Assembly: GCA_002437435.1 (NCBI GenBank) | Contig: DJPV01000041.1 | Coordinates: 1-45,984 of the forward strand | DNA from: Lachnospiraceae bacterium UBA6403 | GTDB lineage: Bacteria > Bacillota > Clostridia > Lachnospirales > Lachnospiraceae | Direction: 5' to 3' | DNA: 45,984 nucleotides | Part shown: one piece after another, positions 30,029-39,310 of the stretch | How positions within the stretch are numbered: the first letter of the stretch is position 1 | Layout of the letters: each line of letters begins with the position of its first letter | Program-made: the position numbers and the translations under genes | The notes under the pieces: model-generated | Seen by the model: only the letters and a program-made list of their open reading frames with translations | Database searches by the model: none | Told to the model about the DNA's origin: nothing

Positions 30029-32397
30029 GAAAGATGAATATAAATTATAAAAGAAAATCTTACAGAGCCAGACTGATAGCATTATCCATGGCATTGATGC
30101 TGTGCGTAACTTCCTGTGGCAGGAAACCGGAGAAAGCACCGGAATTGCTGGAACCGGTATCGACCAATGAAGCATATCGTCCGGTATCAAAAGGTGATGT
30201 TGGTAAGAAGATCATAAAGAATGGTTCCGTGGTTCCAACCGATTATTGCTATTTTTACAAATCCTCTGTGACGATTTCCAAGATCTATGTTAATGTCGGA
30301 GATTATGTAGAAAAAGGTACTGTGCTTGCCGAGGCAGATGATGATGAGACTACGTCAGGAATTGATGATCTAAAGGCATCACTGTCTACCCAGGAGCAGA
30401 CACACACTATTAATGAAAAGATATATGAACAGACACAGAAAGAAAATGATTATAAGATAAAAGCCTGTGAAGAAGCAGGTAATACGGCAGGAGCAAAAGA
30501 ATATCAGAATGCAAAGGCTGTAAATGCAGAAAACAATCGATATGATAACCTGCTGTATAAATATCAGGTAAAAAAACTTAATCAGCAGATTGAGGAAAAG
30601 GAGTCACTTGCAATTGACAGTAAATTAGTAGCAAACCAGAGCGGTTATGTAACATATGCTAAGAATCTGTCAGGGGCTGATGAGAACAGCGGTACTGCAG
30701 CAGGTGGTGAAAATGTTGTAATTATTTCAGATTACAATGATCCGTATATTGAGATCACCGGAGAGCAGATTACAAAAGATGGTTATGCATCGATCTATAA
30801 TACGATGTATACGATGATAGATGGTAAACGATATGATCTGGAAGAATACAGTTATACAAATCAGGAGATCGCAGCAGCACAGAGTGCATCCAAACTCCCG
30901 TATATCAGATTCAAACTGAAAGGTGTAGACAATAAGAAGGTCCTGAAAACCGGAACTGTTACACCACTTTATTTTAGTACATCGGATGCATCCCAGGTTC
31001 TTGTTATCGGAAATGATTCCCTGTATCAGGACGGAGATAAGAATTTTGTATATGTGAAGACAGAGAGCAGTGATAAAGAAAGACGGGATATCAAGATCGG
31101 AGCGTCGGATGATAATTATACAGAAGTAGTAAGCGGATTATCAGAGGGAGAACTTGTTTATTATGATTCTGATGCAGCAATTCCAAGTGATTATACAACA
31201 TATGACATTAAATTAAACAACTTCAAAAAAACAGGAACCAGCAGATCCTATAAGATGGTAGATACCAATCAGGTTACATATTCATCGCCTGCAGAAGGTT
31301 ACTTTACCAAGTTTGATCTGGCAGATGGACAGGAGATCAAGAAAGGTGATCTGTTGTTTACAGTTGACAGCGGTGGCGGAAGTGCAGAGCTTTTGGATCT
31401 GAATGGACAGATTACAGATGCAAAGACGGAATATGATTCTAATGTATCGGGATACGAGGAGCAGATTTCAGATCTTAGAAAACAGATCAACGAGTATAAA
31501 TCAGGCAAGAAAAAGCAGCAGGCTGCAACACCGGGAGATGCAGATGGTGAAAACACCCTTTACATGGTTGAACAGTTGTCCTGCCAGATAGAAGTGGCGA
31601 AATACAACGAACAGCTTGCAAAGATCAATTATAATGCAACCGTAAATCCGTTAATCGCAAAACGGGATAAGCTGAATGAGAATAATGACGGTAAGGGAAA
31701 TATCAGTGTATATGCGGAAAGTGATGGCGTTGTACAGAATGTATATGTAAGTACAGGTTATCAGCTGAAGGAAGGCGATAAGGTTGTCAGTATAGGAAGT
31801 AATGAATCTAAAATGATGTCCCTGTCATTAAAGGATAACGGTGGAAACAGCAGAAGAAATAACAGTGGAAGCGATGATTCCGGTGAAAGTTCAAGCGATG
31901 CAAAGCTGTTGATCAATCAGGAAGTTACATTGGTTAACCAGAAGGATGATAATGATAAATATACCGGACGGTGTATCGGTGCAACGGCAGATTCCCAGAA
32001 AGCATATGTAACAACAATTGATGGAGAAGTATATGTGACAAGCAGTGCTTCTTCAGATGAAACAAGATATTATATCAAGGTGGATGATGAAAAATTTTAT
32101 GATTCACCGAAAGGCTATTTTGTAAATTATGCCCAGTTGTCACTTGACAGTATAGTAACGATTCCACCAAATCTGATCTATGATGAGCAGAATAAGACAT
32201 CGGGAAAACAATACAAATATGTATGGAAACTTGAAGGTGATGAAATCGTAAAACAATATGTGACGCTTGGAGAAGAAACACAGACTGAAGTATGTGTACT
32301 GACAGGACTTTCAGAAGGCGATGTTATTATCAAGGGTGCGATAGAGGATGAAGGTAAGAGTACATCGAAGAAGTCGAAGGATGATTCAGAGGAGTAG
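30025..32397 (+). CDS. Large efflux adaptor lipoprotein with duplicated adaptor units
   Basis: 790 residues, about twice the size of a normal adaptor. The lipoprotein signal ends at SLMLCVTSC-like residues near 30. The first unit (about 45-395) holds ISKIYVNVGDYVEKGTVLAE, a helical stretch, LVANQSGYVTYAKN, and YTEVVSGLSEGELVYY. The second unit (about 410-790) holds EGYFTKFDLADGQEIKKGDL, another helical stretch, AESDGVVQNVYVSTGYQLKE, and TEVCVLTGLSEGDVII. So the adaptor plan is repeated head to tail. A TTG at 30025, overlapping the previous stop and 8 nt after AGGTGA, is the likely start; ATG 30034 is the alternative. Confidence 0.8.
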   Translation: MRKMNINYKRKSYRARLIALSMALMLCVTSCGRKPEKAPELLEPVSTNEAYRPVSKGDVGKKIIKNGSVVPTDYCYFYKSSVTISKIYVNVGDYVEKGTVLAEADDDETTSGIDDLKASLSTQEQTHTINEKIYEQTQKENDYKIKACEEAGNTAGAKEYQNAKAVNAENNRYDNLLYKYQVKKLNQQIEEKESLAIDSKLVANQSGYVTYAKNLSGADENSGTAAGGENVVIISDYNDPYIEITGEQITKDGYASIYNTMYTMIDGKRYDLEEYSYTNQEIAAAQSASKLPYIRFKLKGVDNKKVLKTGTVTPLYFSTSDASQVLVIGNDSLYQDGDKNFVYVKTESSDKERRDIKIGASDDNYTEVVSGLSEGELVYYDSDAAIPSDYTTYDIKLNNFKKTGTSRSYKMVDTNQVTYSSPAEGYFTKFDLADGQEIKKGDLLFTVDSGGGSAELLDLNGQITDAKTEYDSNVSGYEEQISDLRKQINEYKSGKKKQQAATPGDADGENTLYMVEQLSCQIEVAKYNEQLAKINYNATVNPLIAKRDKLNENNDGKGNISVYAESDGVVQNVYVSTGYQLKEGDKVVSIGSNESKMMSLSLKDNGGNSRRNNSGSDDSGESSSDAKLLINQEVTLVNQKDDNDKYTGRCIGATADSQKAYVTTIDGEVYVTSSASSDETRYYIKVDDEKFYDSPKGYFVNYAQLSLDSIVTIPPNLIYDEQNKTSGKQYKYVWKLEGDEIVKQYVTLGEETQTEVCVLTGLSEGDVIIKGAIEDEGKSTSKKSKDDSEE

Positions 32398-32411
32398 AAG
32401 GGAGAAGAGGA

Positions 32412-35231
32412 ATGTTTAAATTTTTAGGACATAAGTTATTAAACAAGAAATGGCTCAATGCATGTCTTCTTCTTGGTATTGTGCTTCTGGTTGCAGTAGC
32501 ATCCTGTAATCCGATGTTTAAAAATGGTGCAATGGATATGACATTATCATCGAAATTTGATGCAGCGATAGAAGATAATAATGTGTATTCGGCAGTGATC
32601 GGAAGAGCAGGATCCTGTGATACAAAGGAATATCCGAACTCAGATGCAGTAGAAGCAAGAGTAAAAGCTTATGAGGAAAAATGGCTCAGCTATATCGATG
32701 TACCGGTTTTAAGCAGACAGGTTCGTATGTTTATTGAAGGTACATATGCAACGACCAGTCTTGGTGCCAGAAGATTTTTCAGCATTAATTATATGCCTGA
32801 TATGGAAAAACATATCAATGTAGCATTTGGAGATGATCTGGAAAATGGCAAGGTAGAAGAAGGAACTTATCCGGTCTTAATGACACAGCAGGATATGGAT
32901 ACATATAATCTGGTGGTTGGTGAGGTAGTATCTATTGACAAACTTACTGATTCAGATGGTAATACTTTGAAATGTACGATCGTTGGTATCTTTGAACCAT
33001 CGGATGAAAGTGATATTTACTGGAAAGAGACGCCGGCAGATTTTGATAAAATGATGTTTACTGATAAGGCATCATTTGATGATATGATCCAGAAATATAA
33101 TATACTTACTGTATATTATACGAATTCGGATATGCTTGATTATGCATATATCGATCATTCAAATGCATCTGATATCAGATATTATCTGAGCGCTTTTTCA
33201 AAGGCAGATGGTAATTTTATACAGAATTTTAGCAGTATCCTTGCAGAATATCAGGATGATGCAACTTCTATAATGATCATTATATGGGTACTGGAACTTC
33301 CGATCATCGTATTATTACTGGCGTTTATCTATATGGTATCCAGTCAGATACTTGAGATGGAAGATGGCGAGATTGCCATGTTGAAGAGCAGAGGTACAAG
33401 TACCAGACAGATCCTTGGAATATATTTCGGACAGTCAGCAATTCTTTCAGGAATCGCAATTATAATAGGTATTCCGATCGGTTATCTGTTATGTAAATTA
33501 TGTGCAAGTGCAACATCTTTCCTGAAATTTACATTTGGTGATACTCATTTCTATAAACTGACATGGGGTATGTTGTTATACAGTTTTGTTGCAGCTTTGG
33601 TTGCTATCCTGTTTGTAACACTTCCGGTTTTGAAATATGCAAAGAACTCGATCGTAGAACAGAAGAGCAAATTGGGGAAGATCAGTACCAAGCCATTTTG
33701 GGAGAAAGCATTTCTCGATGTGATCCTGGTGGCGGTATCGGTATATCTGCTTTATAACTATAATAAACAGAAAAGCGATATTGCTCTTAATATTTTGGCA
33801 GGTAAGAAGCCAGATCCATTAATCTTTCTGAATTCCTCCCTGTTTATTTTCTCGGTAGGCCTTTTGGTTCTTCGTCTGATCAAATACCTGATTAAGTTCA
33901 TATATTTCATAGGCAAGAAGAAGTGGTCACCGGCGTTATATGCTTCTTTCCTTCAGATTACAAGAACGGTTAAGAAACAGGGCTTTATATCGGTATTCCT
34001 TGTAATGACGATCGCTATGGGTATGTTCAATTCGAACATGGCAAGAACAATCAATGAAAATAATCAGGAACGAATCGAATATAATATGGGAACGGATCTG
34101 ATCTTAAAGGAACGCTGGAAAGCCGGGGCATATCTGGATAAGGATAAGCAGAGCCACTGGTATTATGAGGAACCGGATTATGAGAGATATACAGAGAGTC
34201 TTTCAGGTATTTGTTCCAATCTGACTCGTGTTATTTATGACGATAATGTATCGATCAATGTTGCCGGCTCTGAATTGTCAGGCTCTGTTATGATGGGTAT
34301 TAATACAAAAGAATTTGGTGAGACTGCAGAATTGAAATCCGGTCTAAATGATAAACACTGGTTTAATTATCTGAACAGTATAGCTACTGTTTCAAATGGT
34401 GTAATTATTTCATCAAACCTGGCTAAAAAATATGATCTGTCAATTGGAGATAATATCAAGTATACAAGATACAGCGATATCAAAGGACGTGAAGATGTAG
34501 AACTAGGTTCCGCGGGTGGACCGATCTGTGCGATCGTTGATGCATGGCCGGGCTTCAATCAGTATACATATGAAAAAGACAGCAGTGGAAAGGTTGTTGA
34601 AAAGGAACGTTATCTGGTTGTAGCTAATTATGCATATGTTGTTGGATCGTTTGGATTGACACCATATCAGGTATGGGGCAGACTTGTAGCAGGACATGAT
34701 TACAAAGAAGCAGTCGATGCCGTACAGAAACAGGGCATTCAGTTGAATAGCTATGAAAGTGTTGATCAGGATGTCAGAGATATGCTGGAATCCCCATTGG
34801 TTCTGATCACAAATGGTTTATTCTCATTGAGCTTTTTAGTTGCGGTTATCCTTTGTACGATCGGTTTCCTGATCTATTGGATCACATCTATCAAGCAGAG
34901 AGAGCTTTTATTTGGTATTTATCGTGCAATGGGTATGAGTATGCATGAGATCAATAAGATGCTGATCAATGAGCAGATGTTCAGTTCCGTACTTGCCAGT
35001 CTGGCCGGCTACGGAGTCGGAGCTGCGGCAACAGCATTGTTTGTAAAGCTGGTGGCGGTTGTATACCTGCCGGAGGCTCATAATATAGCGATCAGCATAA
35101 CGGTTAATCCGTTTGATATCTTAAAACTGACAATCGTTATTGTAGTGATGTTTATTATCTGCTTTATTGTTCTTCGCACGATATTAAAGAAGATGAACAT
35201 TACACAGGCATTGAAGCTTGGGGAGGATTAA
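32412..35231 (+). CDS. FtsX/MacB-type ABC transporter permease
   Basis: 939 residues. One N-terminal membrane segment is followed by an extracellular domain of about 240 residues. A first FtsX block has about three segments from residue 290 (IMIIIWVLELPIIVLLLAFI onward). A middle region has two or three further segments, a second extracellular domain follows, and a C-terminal FtsX block starts near 790 and includes the coupling segment KQRELLFGIYRAMGM. About 10 membrane segments in all, so one chain carries two permease halves. By family it moves lipids, peptides or antimicrobials, or works mechanically on outer-face proteins. It lies between the adaptors and two ATPases in one operon. Confidence 0.85.
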   Translation: MFKFLGHKLLNKKWLNACLLLGIVLLVAVASCNPMFKNGAMDMTLSSKFDAAIEDNNVYSAVIGRAGSCDTKEYPNSDAVEARVKAYEEKWLSYIDVPVLSRQVRMFIEGTYATTSLGARRFFSINYMPDMEKHINVAFGDDLENGKVEEGTYPVLMTQQDMDTYNLVVGEVVSIDKLTDSDGNTLKCTIVGIFEPSDESDIYWKETPADFDKMMFTDKASFDDMIQKYNILTVYYTNSDMLDYAYIDHSNASDIRYYLSAFSKADGNFIQNFSSILAEYQDDATSIMIIIWVLELPIIVLLLAFIYMVSSQILEMEDGEIAMLKSRGTSTRQILGIYFGQSAILSGIAIIIGIPIGYLLCKLCASATSFLKFTFGDTHFYKLTWGMLLYSFVAALVAILFVTLPVLKYAKNSIVEQKSKLGKISTKPFWEKAFLDVILVAVSVYLLYNYNKQKSDIALNILAGKKPDPLIFLNSSLFIFSVGLLVLRLIKYLIKFIYFIGKKKWSPALYASFLQITRTVKKQGFISVFLVMTIAMGMFNSNMARTINENNQERIEYNMGTDLILKERWKAGAYLDKDKQSHWYYEEPDYERYTESLSGICSNLTRVIYDDNVSINVAGSELSGSVMMGINTKEFGETAELKSGLNDKHWFNYLNSIATVSNGVIISSNLAKKYDLSIGDNIKYTRYSDIKGREDVELGSAGGPICAIVDAWPGFNQYTYEKDSSGKVVEKERYLVVANYAYVVGSFGLTPYQVWGRLVAGHDYKEAVDAVQKQGIQLNSYESVDQDVRDMLESPLVLITNGLFSLSFLVAVILCTIGFLIYWITSIKQRELLFGIYRAMGMSMHEINKMLINEQMFSSVLASLAGYGVGAAATALFVKLVAVVYLPEAHNIAISITVNPFDILKLTIVIVVMFIICFIVLRTILKKMNITQALKLGED

Positions 35232-35234
35232 ACT

Positions 35235-35912
35235 ATGGATATGATAACTGCAAGAGGAATAAAACGATGCTTTACGGTTGGAAATGGCGAACCATTTTAT
35301 GCTCTTAAAGGAATTGATCTGGACATTCCTGAAGGCAAGCTTGCAATATTAAAGGGGCGATCCGGTTCCGGTAAGACGACACTGTTAAATATTCTGAGTG
35401 CACTTGATGAAGCAACAGAGGGACAGGTTATTATAGAAGATAATGACCTGTCAGAGATGTCTGTTGAGGATAAAGAGAAATTAAGACGATTTGATATTGG
35501 TTTTGTATTTCAGTCGGTTGCGTTGATTCCGATCATGAATGCATATGAAAATGTTGATTTTGGACTTCGACTGGCAGAATATGAAGGCAATCGTGATTCA
35601 CGAATCCGCGAAGTGCTGGAGATGGTTGGACTGAGTTCCAGAATGTATCACATGCCAAATCAGATGTCCGGTGGTGAGCAGCAGCGTGTAGCTATAGCAA
35701 GGGCTGTTGCACATAAGCCGAAGGTAATATTTGCGGATGAGCCGACGGGGGCACTTGATACGGCTTCAGGACTGAATGTTATGCGGTTGTTCAAGGATCT
35801 GGTTGCAAAAGAGGGAATAACCATTGTTATGACCACCCATGATCCCAACCTGATGGAACTCGGAGATGTTGTATTTGAGATAGAGGATGGTGAGATCGTT
35901 GGCAAAGCATAG
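35235..35912 (+). CDS. ABC transporter ATP-binding protein (MacB/LolD type), first
   Basis: 225 residues. Walker A GRSGSGKTT, Q-loop FVFQSVALIP, signature MSGGEQQR, Walker B VIFADEPTGALD and H-loop MTTHD are all intact. The compact size and EPTGALD are typical of the MacB/LolD/FtsE class that pairs with FtsX-type permeases. GGGAGG at 35221-35226 supports ATG 35235. Its last 26 nt overlap the start of the second ATPase. Confidence 0.92.
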   Translation: MDMITARGIKRCFTVGNGEPFYALKGIDLDIPEGKLAILKGRSGSGKTTLLNILSALDEATEGQVIIEDNDLSEMSVEDKEKLRRFDIGFVFQSVALIPIMNAYENVDFGLRLAEYEGNRDSRIREVLEMVGLSSRMYHMPNQMSGGEQQRVAIARAVAHKPKVIFADEPTGALDTASGLNVMRLFKDLVAKEGITIVMTTHDPNLMELGDVVFEIEDGEIVGKA

Positions 35913-36975
35913 TGGATTATTTAAGAAAAAAGAAAAAGAGAAAATTTCTGAACCAGAGATGATTAACTCGGTATCACCGGATGCCTGCAATGCAGATAAT
36001 ATAGCAGAAAATAACGTGACAATGGATGATCCTGAAATGGATGCAGAAGCATCAGATACAGCGGAAGCCGATGCAGATGCCGTGGAATCTGATAATATCA
36101 TTGATTGTGACAGCCTGGTTAAAATCTACAAGACAGATGAAGTTGAGGTTATGGCACTTCAGGGACTGGAGCTTACGATCAAAAAAGGCGAATTGATGGC
36201 AGTTATCGGTAAATCCGGTAGTGGTAAGTCAACTTTGTTAAATATGATTGGTGGTCTGGAACGTCCTACTGCAGGAAAGCTGTATGTAGATGGCAAAGAT
36301 CTGTTTGCAATGACTGATAAAGATCTGGTTGAATACAGAAAACACACAGTTGGTTTTGTATGGCAGAAGAATTCCAGAAACCTTCTTCCTTATATGACAG
36401 CACTTGAGAATGTTCAGGTTCCGATGTATTTTGATAAGGATAATAAAGCGGACAGAGAAAAGAAAGCATATGACCTGTTGTGTAAGGTAGGATTGAAAGA
36501 AAAGGTCAATTCTTATCCATCACAGATGTCCGGTGGTGAGCAGCAGCGAGTTGCTATCGCAATTGCTTTGGCAAATGACCCGAAGATCCTTCTGGCAGAT
36601 GAGCCGACAGGTGCGGTCGATTCCAAGACATCAGACATGATACAGGATCTGTTCCGTAAATTGAATGAGGAACTGGGTATTACGGTTATTATAGTAACAC
36701 ATGATATCAGTCTGGCGAATAAGGTAAGCCGTGTGGTTATGATCGCCGATGGTAAGATCAGTACAGAGAAGATCATGAAAGAGGACTATCGGAAAAGAAT
36801 CAATGACATGGAAGGTGTTAATTTTAACGGATCAGATTCTCATGAAGAATATTCAGTTCTGGATAAGGCACATCGTGTTCAGATCAGTGATGATATTCTG
36901 GAGGCGGCCGGAATTGACACAAACAAGGTAAAGATTCAGGTTGTTGATGGAAAAGTTGTAATATCAAAAGAATAA
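35887..36975 (+). CDS. ABC transporter ATP-binding protein, second, with acidic N-terminal extension
   Basis: 362 residues. An extension of about 75 residues (basic patch LFKKKEKEK, then Asp/Glu/Ala-rich low-complexity sequence) precedes a complete ATPase: Walker A GKSGSGKST, signature MSGGEQQR, Walker B ILLADEPTGAVD, H-loop VTHD. A C-terminal extension of about 60 residues ends in KVKIQVVDGKVVISKE. It differs clearly from the first ATPase, so the two may form a heterodimer under the two-headed permease. ATG 35887 has no good RBS; TTG 35899 after GGTGAG is a credible alternative start. A terminator follows. Confidence 0.88.
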   Translation: MVRSLAKHSGLFKKKEKEKISEPEMINSVSPDACNADNIAENNVTMDDPEMDAEASDTAEADADAVESDNIIDCDSLVKIYKTDEVEVMALQGLELTIKKGELMAVIGKSGSGKSTLLNMIGGLERPTAGKLYVDGKDLFAMTDKDLVEYRKHTVGFVWQKNSRNLLPYMTALENVQVPMYFDKDNKADREKKAYDLLCKVGLKEKVNSYPSQMSGGEQQRVAIAIALANDPKILLADEPTGAVDSKTSDMIQDLFRKLNEELGITVIIVTHDISLANKVSRVVMIADGKISTEKIMKEDYRKRINDMEGVNFNGSDSHEEYSVLDKAHRVQISDDILEAAGIDTNKVKIQVVDGKVVISKE

Positions 36976-36992
36976 AAATAATCAATATAAAG

Positions 36993-37030
36993 ACGGAAAT
37001 ATTGTGTGTTCACAGTATTTTCGTTTTTTT
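36993..37030 (+). terminator. Terminator of the adaptor-permease-ATPase operon
   Basis: 14-bp stem with two G-U pairs (36993-37006 with 37011-37024), 4-nt loop TGTT, then TTTTTT. This is a strong intrinsic terminator. Confidence 0.92.
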
Positions 37031-37044
37031 ATGCGCGTTTTTCC

Positions 37045-37073
37045 TTGCTATTAAATATCCGCTCGATTATAAT
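37045..37073 (+). promoter_or_regulatory. Promoter of the 545-residue lipoprotein gene
   Basis: TTGCTA (37045-37050), a 17-nt spacer and a perfect TATAAT (37068-37073). The gene is therefore a separate transcription unit. Confidence 0.7.
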
Positions 37074-37130
37074 AACTTTGTTTTATTGAATAATATCAGT
37101 GTATAGTCTGAAAATTTCTAGGAGGAAATC

Positions 37131-38768
37131 ATGAGAAAGAAAAAGTTCACAAAAATGACAGCTCTGCTTTTGGTAACAGCGTTGTCAGCAGCAACTGTTT
37201 TTTCCGGCTGTAGTAAAAAGGTGGATTATGATGTGGATGGAAACGACAGCAGTGAAAACAGTGGTTCAGGAGATAGTGGTGCACTTGCTTCACGGCTGGG
37301 AATTCCTGAATCATATGAGGGAGATATTGAAGTCGGTGATTCCGGGTTAAAGAGTATTAAGATAAAAGATGATGATATAAGTGTTCCGTCATCTGACAGT
37401 ATGTCCATCATTAGCTATAAAAGGAATACATTTGATAATGCATATAAGCAGAAAGTATGTGAGGCAGTATTTGATAAATCAAAAGGAATCTATGTATATG
37501 ACTGGGAGCATCAGACAAAAAGTGATCTTCAGTCACAGATCGATTCATTCCAGGCAATGTTAGATGAGGCAAAGGCATCCGGAGATTCCGAGACAGAGAG
37601 TTATTGTAATGAATACATATCTTATCTGGAAGACGAGATGGCGAATGCAACAGACGAACGTACAGGTGCGGGGGATTACAGTGCAACTGATTTTATAGGA
37701 AATATTGGGGATAACGAATACATGCTCTCATTTTCAGATGCTGCAGATGGTCTGGGAGCAAATTTTGAGTTGTCATATTATCCTTCTGAGGGACTAATAA
37801 ATTATAAACCACATGAAGGTGCTACATATGTTTATGCATATGATGCACAGTATGGGGATGAAGATGTAGATGAGAGTATGCCAAACAGCTGTACATTTAC
37901 GCAGGATGAAGCAGTTACTATTGCACAGGAATTCCTGAACAGCTGCGGTATTGATGATGTGAGCCCTACACACACATCCCAGCTTTTATGGGAATATTAC
38001 GATACATCTTATGATGTTGTAGCGACAGAGTATGATGGATATATTATAACATTTGGACGTTCAGTAAATGGTACTGCACCATACAGTGCTGATCTGTCAA
38101 TGGTTGATTCAATCTCATCTGATGATGTCTGGTATGATTCAACATCTGAGACATTTACGATACAGGTTGATTCAAATGGAGTGATCAATGCAAGTTGTTA
38201 TCCACTCCTTACACCGACGGGAGATGAGCAGAAGAATGTTGATCTGATGAGTTGGAAAGATCTGTTAAGTGCACTGAATAAGAATGTACCGGCGTATTAT
38301 ACAGAAAATAAAACTTCCTACAATGATATTGAATATAATGATGTAAGACTTACATATTATTGTATGAAAGATGAATCACAGGAGGATATATACCAGTATG
38401 TTCCGGTATGGATCTTCGCACAGGCAGATGAAGAGGATGGAAATTATGACTATGATTATCCGGTACAGGCAATTATGGTAAATGCTGTTGATGGAACGAT
38501 ATATGATCTGAAAGAAATTCTTCAGAGTATAGATGCATCATCTTATTATGATGATACAATGGACAGCACCTATACGATCGACGGAGAAGGTGATGGCTCA
38601 GATGAATACAATGACGAGAGCATTATAGGCGGTGATGACGGTTCAGATAATGGCGATGACAGCTCAGATAATACGGATAATGATTCAAATGATGTAGATA
38701 ATGAGAAGGACAGCTCAGATATCGATACATTGGAAAGTAACGATGATGCAATCGTTGATGTAGAATAA
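37131..38768 (+). CDS. Large secreted lipoprotein of unknown function
   Basis: 545 residues. Signal peptide with lipobox VFSGC (Cys near residue 27), then a Ser/Gly/Asp linker. The body has repeated aromatic and acidic segments (SFQAMLDEAKASGDSETESY; VPVWIFAQADEEDG; YPVQAIMVNAVDGTIYDLKE), the last resembling PepSY-like or other extracellular beta folds, although I cannot assign a family. The last 60 residues are almost entirely Asp, Ser, Asn, Gly and Glu. AGGAGG at 37120-37125 supports the ATG. It follows the exporter operon and could be a partner, but it has its own promoter and terminator. Confidence 0.8.
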   Translation: MRKKKFTKMTALLLVTALSAATVFSGCSKKVDYDVDGNDSSENSGSGDSGALASRLGIPESYEGDIEVGDSGLKSIKIKDDDISVPSSDSMSIISYKRNTFDNAYKQKVCEAVFDKSKGIYVYDWEHQTKSDLQSQIDSFQAMLDEAKASGDSETESYCNEYISYLEDEMANATDERTGAGDYSATDFIGNIGDNEYMLSFSDAADGLGANFELSYYPSEGLINYKPHEGATYVYAYDAQYGDEDVDESMPNSCTFTQDEAVTIAQEFLNSCGIDDVSPTHTSQLLWEYYDTSYDVVATEYDGYIITFGRSVNGTAPYSADLSMVDSISSDDVWYDSTSETFTIQVDSNGVINASCYPLLTPTGDEQKNVDLMSWKDLLSALNKNVPAYYTENKTSYNDIEYNDVRLTYYCMKDESQEDIYQYVPVWIFAQADEEDGNYDYDYPVQAIMVNAVDGTIYDLKEILQSIDASSYYDDTMDSTYTIDGEGDGSDEYNDESIIGGDDGSDNGDDSSDNTDNDSNDVDNEKDSSDIDTLESNDDAIVDVE

Positions 38769-38804
38769 AGAATAAGATATTCAAGAACATAATGCTTAAT
38801 AAGG

Positions 38805-38847
38805 TAACAGAGAGTTTGATAGAAGATATCAGATTCTCTGTTATTTT
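38805..38847 (+). terminator. Terminator after the 545-residue lipoprotein
   Basis: 16-bp stem with G-U pairs (38805-38820 with 38828-38843), 7-nt loop, then TTTTATT. Confidence 0.8.
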
Positions 38848-38873
38848 ATTGCGCTTTTTTATCATAAGATGGC

Positions 38874-38903
38874 TTGACAAAATACCCCCATGGGGTATAT
38901 AAA
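38874..38903 (+). promoter_or_regulatory. csoR-copA promoter with CsoR operator in the spacer
   Basis: TTGACA (38874-38879) and TATAAA (38898-38903) with an 18-nt spacer. The spacer is filled by ATACCCC (38882-38888) and GGGGTAT (38892-38898), an inverted repeat of the type bound by copper sensor CsoR. Binding here would block RNA polymerase until Cu(I) releases the repressor. Confidence 0.85.
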
Positions 38904-38982
38904 TAATTTGATGATTGATAAGATACAGTCTGATATTTATAGAAAATGAATTGTATAACAGATAAGAAAGGAGCAGAGACTA

Positions 38983-39285
38983 ATGGAAGAACCATGCTGC
39001 CATTGCCATAAAACAAAACAGAGAACAGAAGGAGAATATAAGAAACTAATGAACCGGTTGAATCGGATCGAGGGTCAGATACGTGGAATAAAGGGAATGT
39101 TGGAAAAGGATGCATATTGTACGGACATATTAGTACAGGTTGCCGCAGTCAATTCGGCATTGAACAGTTTTAATAAAGAACTTCTTGCAGAACATATCCG
39201 TACCTGCGTAATTGATGATATCAAAGCCGGAAAAGAAGAGACAGTGGATGATCTGGTAGAAACCATTAAGAAGTTAATGAAATAA
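38983..39285 (+). CDS. csoR: Copper-sensing repressor CsoR
   Basis: DUF156/CsoR family, four-helix DNA-binding tetramer subunit of 100 residues. The Cu(I) ligands of true CsoR are present as Cys46, His71 and Cys75 (AYCTDIL; AEHIRTC). The helix RLNRIEGQIRGIKGMLE is the family hallmark. An extra Cys/His-rich N terminus (CCHCH at residues 5-9) could bind metal too. AAAGGAG precedes the ATG. It lies directly behind the operator at 38882-38898 and ahead of copA. Confidence 0.93.
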   Translation: MEEPCCHCHKTKQRTEGEYKKLMNRLNRIEGQIRGIKGMLEKDAYCTDILVQVAAVNSALNSFNKELLAEHIRTCVIDDIKAGKEETVDDLVETIKKLMK

Positions 39286-39310
39286 ACATATAGTAAGAAG
39301 GTGAATTGAC

